DNA of 18,217 nt from JAXHTH01 sp034211115 (GTDB taxonomy: Bacteria; Planctomycetota; Phycisphaerae; Phycisphaerales; SM1A02). The notes under the pieces were generated by a model that worked only from the letters and a program-made list of their open reading frames with translations, was not told where the DNA came from and ran no database searches. The stretch is from the NCBI GenBank assembly GCA_034211115.1, contig JAXHTH010000135.1, forward strand, positions 1 through 18,217, written 5' to 3'. A program made the translations under genes and the position numbers. The first letter of the stretch is position 1; each line of letters opens with the position of its first letter. Positions 7,056-12,837 of this stretch are shown piece after piece.

Positions 7056-8228
7056 TCAGATGTTCGTTTCGATGAGGGCGGCCATGCCCTGCCCGCCGCC
7101 GATGCAGAGCGAGACGATCCCTCGACGCGCCTGACGCCGACGGAGCAGGTGGATCATCGTGACGACGAGCCGCATGCCGGAAGCGCCGAGCGGGTGCCCC
7201 AGTGCGATCGCCCCGCCGTGGGCGTTGAGTTTGTCGGGGGGGATCTGCAACTGCTGATTCACGGCCAGGATCTGGGCGGCGAACGCCTCGTTGATCTCGA
7301 AGAGATCGATGTCGTCGGCGGTCAGTTGCGCCGTGTCGAGCAGTTTCGGAATCGCCAGCGCGGGACCGAGGCCCATCCGCGCCGGCTCGAGAGCGACGAC
7401 GGACGCGCCGGTCAGCCAGGCGAGGGGCATCGCGCCGGCCTGCTCGAGCGCGCGGCGCGACATTGCCACGCACGCCGCGGCCCCGTCGCTGAGCGGGGAG
7501 GAATTCCCCGCGGTGACCCGGCCGTGAGGGCGAAACACCGGCGGGAGCTTGGCGAGTGCCTCGAGCGTCGTCTCCGCCCGGATCGTTTCATCCATCGTCA
7601 GCGCGATCGATTCGCCCGACCGTTGCGGAATCTGCACGGGAACGATCTCCTCCGCGAAGCTGCCGTCCTCGTGCGCCGCCGCGGCGCGCCGATTACTTTC
7701 CGCGGCGAAGCGGTCCATCGACTCGCGGTCGATGTTGAACTCATCGGCGAGGATCTCGGCGGTTTCCCCCATCGGCGGATCGCCAATCTCGGGCGTCGCG
7801 AGGCGGATCGGATACGGCTTCGGCTCGGCGTAGGCATAGGCCCGCGGCGTCTTTTCGATGAACCACGGGCAGCGGCTGGCGCTCTCGACACCGCCCACGA
7901 GCACCCGATCGGCGAGGCGGGCATTCAGCTTCGCCGCGGCGAGCACCAGCGCCTCCAGGCCGGACGCGCACTGTCGGTCGACCGTCATCGCGGGCACATC
8001 CGCCGGGAGGCCCGCCTCCAGCGCCGCGACGCGCGCGATGTTCCCGATCGAGTTGCGCACGTTGCCGACGATGACCTCGTCAAACGCATCGTGTCCCGCC
8101 TGTTCCGCGATGGAGTTGAAGACGTGCGCCTGAAGCTTGTACGGCTCGAAGCGCGCCAGCACGCCGCCGTGCCGTCCGACCGGCAGGCGATACGGATGCA
8201 GGAGTCCGACGGGTTCGGGGAGCATCAT
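7056..8228 (-). CDS. Thiolase (acetyl-CoA C-acyltransferase), proposed 3-keto-6-acetamidohexanoyl-CoA thiolase
   Basis: The product is 390 residues of the thiolase family. It has the nucleophilic Cys87 in DRQCASGLEAL, NEAFA (313-317), the catalytic His345 in GGAIALGHPLGASG, and the second catalytic cysteine Cys375 in CIGGGQG. It cleaves a 3-ketoacyl-CoA with CoA to acetyl-CoA and an acyl-CoA two carbons shorter (or the reverse). The start at 8228 overlaps the M20 stop as ATGA, with GGGAG upstream; an in-frame ATG also follows at once. Housekeeping acetoacetyl-CoA thiolase is the conservative reading. Its place in one overlapping gene string with a CoA transferase, a deacylase and two amine transaminases makes an amide-bearing ketoacyl-CoA the better guess. 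That substrate is inference from context. Confidence 0.9.
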   Translation of the reverse strand: MMLPEPVGLLHPYRLPVGRHGGVLARFEPYKLQAHVFNSIAEQAGHDAFDEVIVGNVRNSIGNIARVAALEAGLPADVPAMTVDRQCASGLEALVLAAAKLNARLADRVLVGGVESASRCPWFIEKTPRAYAYAEPKPYPIRLATPEIGDPPMGETAEILADEFNIDRESMDRFAAESNRRAAAAHEDGSFAEEIVPVQIPQRSGESIALTMDETIRAETTLEALAKLPPVFRPHGRVTAGNSSPLSDGAAACVAMSRRALEQAGAMPLAWLTGASVVALEPARMGLGPALAIPKLLDTAQLTADDIDLFEINEAFAAQILAVNQQLQIPPDKLNAHGGAIALGHPLGASGMRLVVTMIHLLRRRQARRGIVSLCIGGGQGMAALIETNI

Positions 8229-9529
8229 GTCTTCATCTCCCGCAGTCCGCACCAGCGGCCGGTGAAGTCGGCGAGCACTTCGGTCACGCGCTGCATCGAG
8301 TCGATACTGACCTTCTCATCCATGCCGTGGATGTCGCGCGACGCGGGGCCGTAGCACGTGACGGGCGTGTTGTAATAGAGGCTGAAGAAGCGGGCGTCCG
8401 TCGTGCAGGTCGCGCTGAGCTCGGTCGGTTCCTCGCCGCGCCAGCTTTCATGCGTCCGGCGCAACGTCTCGCCGAATTCGTTGTCGATCGCGCATTCGCA
8501 TCCTTCGGCCTGGAACCCGATGAACTCCACCCGGGGCGGGAACTCGCGCAGCCAGGGATCGTCGAACGCGGCGGCGCGCACGCGGTCCTCGATCAGCGCG
8601 CGCATCGGCCCGCAGCCCTGATCGGGAAACAGGCCGATTCGGAAACGAGTGACGCACTCGCCGGCCACGGTGCTCGCCCAGTCTCCGCCGTGGATGATGC
8701 CGACGTTGAGATTGAGAGGATGTTCGAGGTCGGCGAAGCCGGCGGGGACGTTCTGCGGTCGGTTCAGTTCCACCTCGAGCTCGCGCAAAGCGCGGATGAT
8801 CACCCAGGACTTCTCGATCGCGTTCGTGCCTCTTCGTGCGCCGAGCACGTGGGTGGGCCGGCCGAGGACGCGGACCTGGAACCACATCACGCCGAGCTGG
8901 CGGCGGAGCATCGTCTCGTTGAACGGCTCGGGGATGATGCACGCATCCGCCGTATGACCGGCGGCGAGCAGGGCCAGCGTGCCGTTGCCTGTACATTCCT
9001 CCTCGACCGGCGACTGGCAGATGACGGTTGACGCGGGCTCGAGGCCGAGATCGCGCAGGGCCGCCAGCGCCCAGAGATAACAGACGGTGCCGCCCTTCAT
9101 GTCGGCGGCGCCGCGGCCGTACATCCACGTCTCGTCCTCGTCCTCATCGTGGACGAGGCGCGGCTCGAACGGCGGCGATGACCACAGCGAGACCGGCTCG
9201 GGGCTCACGACGTCGATGTGCCCGTTGAAGGCCAGCGATCGGCCGGCCCGCTCGCCGGGATCGTGCACCGCGACCAGATTGAGCTTGCCGTCCAGATCCC
9301 ACTCCACCGGGCTGAACCCCGGGAGGTGCGCGATCCGTTCGGCCTCGATCGGCTCGAAGCGCGGCTCGAGGCGGAGGGAACGGAAGACGTCCGCCAGCCG
9401 CCGCTGACCGCATTCCTCCTGCCCGAGCACCGTCGGACAACGCACGAGATCGCCGAGCGTTTCGACCGCCCACGCGCGCCGGTCGGCGACAGCGCCGGCC
9501 AGCTCATCCTTGGTCGGCGATGCCGTCAT
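8225..9529 (-). CDS. M20 family metallo-deacylase (ArgE/DapE type, YodQ-like); proposed 4-acetamidobutyrate deacetylase
   Basis: The product is 434 residues, a zinc aminoacylase/deacetylase of the M20 family, near the length I recall for YodQ. Metal and catalytic residues are all present: H104 and D106 (NGHIDVV), D143 (GRGAADMKGG), the EEE at 176-178, E201 (IIPEPF) and H401 (DIHGMDE). H227 in RPTHVLG fits the dimerisation-domain histidine. The start is set at 9529, where ATG overlaps the preceding stop as ATGA; the open frame extends upstream to 9568 but that is inside the previous gene. The 3' end overlaps the thiolase start in the same way. Arginine or peptidoglycan-precursor deacylation would be the generic guess. 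In this operon removal of an acetyl group from 4-acetamidobutyrate (or its CoA ester) to give GABA is more coherent, but inferred. Confidence 0.9.
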   Translation of the reverse strand: MTASPTKDELAGAVADRRAWAVETLGDLVRCPTVLGQEECGQRRLADVFRSLRLEPRFEPIEAERIAHLPGFSPVEWDLDGKLNLVAVHDPGERAGRSLAFNGHIDVVSPEPVSLWSSPPFEPRLVHDEDEDETWMYGRGAADMKGGTVCYLWALAALRDLGLEPASTVICQSPVEEECTGNGTLALLAAGHTADACIIPEPFNETMLRRQLGVMWFQVRVLGRPTHVLGARRGTNAIEKSWVIIRALRELEVELNRPQNVPAGFADLEHPLNLNVGIIHGGDWASTVAGECVTRFRIGLFPDQGCGPMRALIEDRVRAAAFDDPWLREFPPRVEFIGFQAEGCECAIDNEFGETLRRTHESWRGEEPTELSATCTTDARFFSLYYNTPVTCYGPASRDIHGMDEKVSIDSMQRVTEVLADFTGRWCGLREMKT

Positions 9530-10230
9530 GCGCCGACTCCTTCCGGTGATTCCGGCGGCTGGTCCCATGATTGCAGCGGTTCGATGACCCTCATCGGCAC
9601 TTCAATCCCCTCGAGAACGCTGTCAATGGTATGATCGGGATGCACACTGATCAGCGCGAGCGCGCCGTCGCGCCGACGGAAGACGGCGCGTTCGGTGATC
9701 ACGGTGTCGACGCAGTGTCGCGCCGTCAGGGGAAGCGAGCATTCCCTGACGATCTTCGGCCGGCCCTTCTTGTCCAGGTGCCGGGTGACGACGAGCACCT
9801 GATTGGCCTTCTGGGCCAGTTCCATCCCGCCCCCCATGCCGGGCGTGAGCCTGCCGGGAATCTTCCAGTTGGCCAGGTCGCCTTTGATGCTCACCTCGAA
9901 GGCGCCGAGCACGGCGAGATCGAGATGCCCGCCGCGCACGATCGCGAACGACAGCAGGCTGTCGAAGAACGCCCCGCCCTTGATGATGGTGCACGCCCGG
10001 CCGCCCGCATCGATGATGTCGTGATCGGGCGTCCCGTCCTCGAGCGCGGGTCCCATTCCGACGAAGCCGTTCTCTGAGTGGAAGAGCACGTCCACATCCG
10101 CGGGAAGAAACTGGGGCACGAGGGTGGGCAGCCCGATCCCGAGGTTCACGAGCATGCCGGGGCGGAGCTCGAGGGCGGCCCGGCGGGCGATGCGCTCTTC
10201 GTCCTGCATGGGGGCTCGAGTCTGCGTCAT
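9526..10230 (-). CDS. 3-oxoacid CoA-transferase, subunit B (YodR/AtoA/ScoB type)
   Basis: The product is 234 residues, the usual size for the beta subunit of family I CoA transferases. The catalytic glutamate is E53 in the SENG motif (52-55), followed by GFVGMGPALEDGTPDHDIID and the conserved GG(R/K)xCTIIKGGAFFDS region. With subunit A it moves CoA between a carboxylate and an acyl-CoA through a glutamyl-CoA thioester. The start at 10230 is chosen because its ATG overlaps the subunit A stop (ATGA); an in-frame ATG seven codons later (10209), nearer the usual family start, is possible. It in turn overlaps the M20 gene by ATGA. The donor could be succinyl-CoA, acetyl-CoA or the thiolysis product 4-acetamidobutyryl-CoA; the sequence does not say which. 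Confidence 0.92.
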   Translation of the reverse strand: MTQTRAPMQDEERIARRAALELRPGMLVNLGIGLPTLVPQFLPADVDVLFHSENGFVGMGPALEDGTPDHDIIDAGGRACTIIKGGAFFDSLLSFAIVRGGHLDLAVLGAFEVSIKGDLANWKIPGRLTPGMGGGMELAQKANQVLVVTRHLDKKGRPKIVRECSLPLTARHCVDTVITERAVFRRRDGALALISVHPDHTIDSVLEGIEVPMRVIEPLQSWDQPPESPEGVGA

Positions 10231-10922
10231 GCCGGCGCCTCCGTGCGCATGTGTCGCCGCGGCTGCGCCTGGACGACGGCATCCACGAACACGCCCGGCA
10301 GTTGGACATCCTCCGGTTGGATTGCTCCCGCTTCGACGATCTGCTTCCCTTCGACGATGACCCGCGCGCACGCGGTGGCCATCACGACGCACATGTTGCG
10401 ATTCGATCCACGCCACCACGCGTTGCCCGTCCGATCGACGCGATCGGCGCAGACGAGAGCGACATCGCCGCGGAGGGCGCGCTCGACGAGGTACGTCTCG
10501 CCGTCCAAGCGGACGCTCGGCTTCCCCGCCGCGGCCTCGGTGTCCACGCCGATATCGGTGAGGAGGGCGGGAATGCCCGCCCCGCCGGCGCGGATGCGCT
10601 CCGCGAAGATCCCCTGCGGCACGAGTTCGCATTCCACTTCCCCCCGGTTCATCTGCCCGATGAACTCGGGATTGAGGCCGATATGCGTCGCGATCAGCTT
10701 CTTCACCATCCCGGCCCTCAGCAGGGGGCCGATCCCGAGATGGGGCTCGCTCGCATCGTTCTTGATGAGCGTCAGATCGGCGAACGCATCGGCGTGATCG
10801 GCGAGGTGTTCAAGGATCGTGAAGGGCACGCCGCCGCGCCCGAACCCGCCCACCATGATCACGGAACCGCTCCTGATGAAGCGGCTGACGGCGGCGTCGA
10901 TGGGTACGGTCCGATCGATCAT
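10227..10922 (-). CDS. 3-oxoacid CoA-transferase, subunit A (YodS/AtoD/ScoA type)
   Basis: The product is 231 residues, typical of the alpha subunit of family I CoA transferases. The glycine-rich CoA-binding signature reads VGGFGRGGVP (24-33), followed by the expected NDASEPHLGIGPLL region and a GNAWWRG stretch. It is the partner of the next gene in a heterodimeric or heterotetrameric enzyme. The ATG at 10922 overlaps the aminotransferase stop as ATGA, and its own stop overlaps the subunit B start, pointing to coupled translation and matched amounts. In the proposed pathway the complex activates 3-keto-6-acetamidohexanoate for thiolysis. Plain acetoacetate activation is the alternative. Confidence 0.92.
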   Translation of the reverse strand: MIDRTVPIDAAVSRFIRSGSVIMVGGFGRGGVPFTILEHLADHADAFADLTLIKNDASEPHLGIGPLLRAGMVKKLIATHIGLNPEFIGQMNRGEVECELVPQGIFAERIRAGGAGIPALLTDIGVDTEAAAGKPSVRLDGETYLVERALRGDVALVCADRVDRTGNAWWRGSNRNMCVVMATACARVIVEGKQIVEAGAIQPEDVQLPGVFVDAVVQAQPRRHMRTEAPA

Positions 10923-12529
10923 TCCTCGGGGCCGTCGCCTTCCTCAGCGTCGTCGCTGATATAAGGCTGACCGGTGATCATCTGCCGGGTGACGTTGGCG
11001 TCCTCGACCGGCTCGACCTCGGAGAGATCGGCCCGCGCGTAGTCGGCCACGTCTTCATCCTGCTCGAAGCGCTTGACCGTGCTGTCCTCGATCTTCGCCG
11101 CTCTGGTTTCCGTGTACTCGATGAGCAGATTGCTCAGAGCGGCCAGCGCGCGATCGAGGCGAGTGATGAGCTCATCGATGCCCGCCTTGTCGATGGTCAG
11201 CGGCGGGGCGATGAGGACGTGATCCCCCGAGTGCCCGAACAGCGATCGGCGGGGATAGACGAGCAGGCCGTGTTCGCGGGCCAGCTCGGCCGCCTCGAGG
11301 GCCACGAACCAATCGGCCGGGAAGACCCTGCGGGCGGCGCGGTCCGCCACGAACTCGATGGCGGCGAACAGGCCGCGCCCGCGCACGTCGCCGATCACCA
11401 CATGCCGGTCCTTCAGCTCGTGAAGGCGTTCGTGCAGATAGGTCCCGAGCACGCGCGAGTTTTCCACGAGTTGCTCGTCGATGACGATCCGGATGGCCTC
11501 GAGCGCGATGGCGCAGGAGAGGGGATTGCCGGCGAAGGTGTGACCGTGCATGAATCCGCCGCTCCTGAGCACTTCGTCGATGAGCTCGGTTCGGCAGATG
11601 ATGGCGCCGATGGGCGTGTAGCCCGCCGAAAGCCCCTTCGCCGTCACCACGATGTCCGGCGTGATGTCCCAGTGCTCGTAGCCGTAGAACGTGCCGGTGC
11701 GGCCGCAGCCGGTCATCACGTCGTCGATGATGAGCAGGATTTCGTAGTCCCGGCAGATCTTCTCGACGATCGGGAAATACTCGTCGGGGGGGACGGCGGC
11801 GCCGGTCGACGCCCCGCCGATCGGCTCGGCGATGAAGGCGGCGATGTTGTCCGCCCCGTACGACTGGATCGCCCATTCCAGCTCGTGCGCGCAGTCGATG
11901 TTGCATTCGGGATACTGCTTGTTCAGCGGGCAGTGATAGCAGTAGGGGGCGGAGATCTTCGGCCAGGCGACGGTGAGCGGGATGAACGGGATGTTCAGCG
12001 ACGAGTAGCCCGTGGCGGCGAGGCTGCCCAGCGTCGCCCCGTGATAGGACGGCCGACGGGAAAGGAACACCGACTTGCCCTGCTTGCCGATCGACCACCA
12101 GTACTGCCGGGCGAGCTTGATCGCCGACTCCACCCCCTCGGACCCGGAATTGACGAAGAACACCCGGTTCAGCTCCGGGGGCGAGAGCTGCACCAGCAGT
12201 TCCGCGAGTTCGTCCGCGGGCCGGTTCTCGAACTGGGTGCGGTAGGTGAAGGCGACCTTCTCGAGCTGGGCCGCGGCGGCCCGGGCGATGCGCTCGTTGC
12301 CGTGACCCAGATTCGCCACCACGGCCCCGCTGCATCCGTCCAGGTACTCCTTGCCGTGAATGTCATACAGGTAGATCCCGCGCCCGTGACTCACCACCGG
12401 CAGCGAATCCTGGCGCTGGTAGAACAACACCGGCCGAGGCGAGCCGGGAATGCCCACCTGCGAGCCGTCCAGCGGCAGGCTCTCGTCCGGATGCGAGGGA
12501 AGCGGCGGGTTGATCCGGTCTATCGACAT
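10919..12529 (-). CDS. Class III aminotransferase, YodT-like, with acidic C-terminal tail; proposed N6-acetyl-beta-lysine transaminase
   Basis: The product is 536 residues, a PLP fold-type I class III aminotransferase. Landmarks are NSGSEGVESAIKLAR (127-141), SYHGATLG (161-168), E235 in AEPIGG, D269-D270 in IIDDVMTGCGRTG, the Schiff-base lysine K298 in TAKGLSAGYTPIGA, and HTFAGNP (330-336). A four-cysteine cluster at C197, C200, C209 and C213 (CxxC-x8-CxxxC) is a mark of the subgroup to which YodT belongs and could hold a structural metal. The catalytic fold ends near residue 470. About 60-65 further residues are strongly acidic and absent from a YodT-sized protein of about 444. It is the first gene of the operon and its stop overlaps the next start as ATGA. 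A candidate promoter lies 30-58 nt upstream. Substrate assignment rests on operon content. Confidence 0.9.
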   Translation of the reverse strand: MSIDRINPPLPSHPDESLPLDGSQVGIPGSPRPVLFYQRQDSLPVVSHGRGIYLYDIHGKEYLDGCSGAVVANLGHGNERIARAAAAQLEKVAFTYRTQFENRPADELAELLVQLSPPELNRVFFVNSGSEGVESAIKLARQYWWSIGKQGKSVFLSRRPSYHGATLGSLAATGYSSLNIPFIPLTVAWPKISAPYCYHCPLNKQYPECNIDCAHELEWAIQSYGADNIAAFIAEPIGGASTGAAVPPDEYFPIVEKICRDYEILLIIDDVMTGCGRTGTFYGYEHWDITPDIVVTAKGLSAGYTPIGAIICRTELIDEVLRSGGFMHGHTFAGNPLSCAIALEAIRIVIDEQLVENSRVLGTYLHERLHELKDRHVVIGDVRGRGLFAAIEFVADRAARRVFPADWFVALEAAELAREHGLLVYPRRSLFGHSGDHVLIAPPLTIDKAGIDELITRLDRALAALSNLLIEYTETRAAKIEDSTVKRFEQDEDVADYARADLSEVEPVEDANVTRQMITGQPYISDDAEEGDGPEE

Positions 12530-12558
12530 CGTCTGATCCCAGTCTACCCCCCTGCACG

Positions 12559-12587
12559 ATTATCAGCGCCAATCTCCCCCCAGTCAT
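12559..12587 (-). promoter_or_regulatory. Candidate sigma70-type promoter of the beta-lysine-type operon
   Basis: Reading the minus strand, ATGACT (12587-12582; keeps the TGAC core of TTGACA) is followed after exactly 17 nt by GATAAT (12564-12559; one mismatch to TATAAT). The -10 box ends 29 nt before the aminotransferase ATG at 12529, which would give a leader of roughly 20 nt. Spacing and position are both good for such a GC-rich region. No operator-like dyad was recognised next to it. Confidence 0.5.
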
Positions 12588-12794
12588 GCTTCATCGGCGG
12601 CTCGATTGCGATCATCGACATCGAGACCGGAAAAAAGCGGGCCGGCACGAGCCCGGACCGCACAGACAGGGCCGGCGAGACGGGCGAACGATGTTGCCAT
12701 CAGCTCGAAGCGTGCAGGGAACCGTCCACGTACCCACCTGACCGTCCCGTTCACTTCGCCGGCCGATCCGGGGTTCCGTGGCCGGGCCGCGCGG

Positions 12795-12826
12795 GTCGGA
12801 CTGCGGGTCACCCCCCTCAGACCGAC
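12795..12826 (-). terminator. Possible terminator hairpin after the UPF0182 gene
   Basis: GTCGGACT (12795-12802) pairs with AGACCGAC (12819-12826) at 7 of 8 positions, with a 16-nt loop, starting 11 nt downstream of the UPF0182 stop at 12838. No T-run follows on the minus strand, so it is at best an atypical or factor-assisted terminator. Confidence 0.25.
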
Positions 12827-12837
12827 TGGCCCCGCCG

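Larger units (their letters stand above)
12530..12837. other. Gene-free region between the UPF0182 gene and the aminotransferase operon
   Basis: About 308 bp. A minus-strand open frame (12841-12584, 85 codons) starts with an ATGA overlap at the UPF0182 stop, but its translation is arginine/proline/alanine-rich without family character, so I do not call it. The stretch holds a possible terminator hairpin just after the UPF0182 stop and a promoter-like pair of hexamers next to the aminotransferase start. Between them I see nothing recognisable. Confidence 0.6.

Noticed and set aside
7056..10922. Simple acetoacetate degradation (atoDAB) as the operon's role
   Set aside because: It would explain the CoA transferase and thiolase but not the overlapping deacylase and aminotransferase or the trailing gabT. 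It stays the fallback if the beta-lysine idea fails.
5723..12529. Anaerobic lysine fermentation (kam/kdd/kce/kal type) as the operon's role
   Set aside because: There is no 3,5-diaminohexanoate dehydrogenase, Kce cleavage enzyme or ammonia-lyase, whereas an M20 deacylase and two transaminases fit the acetylated route instead.
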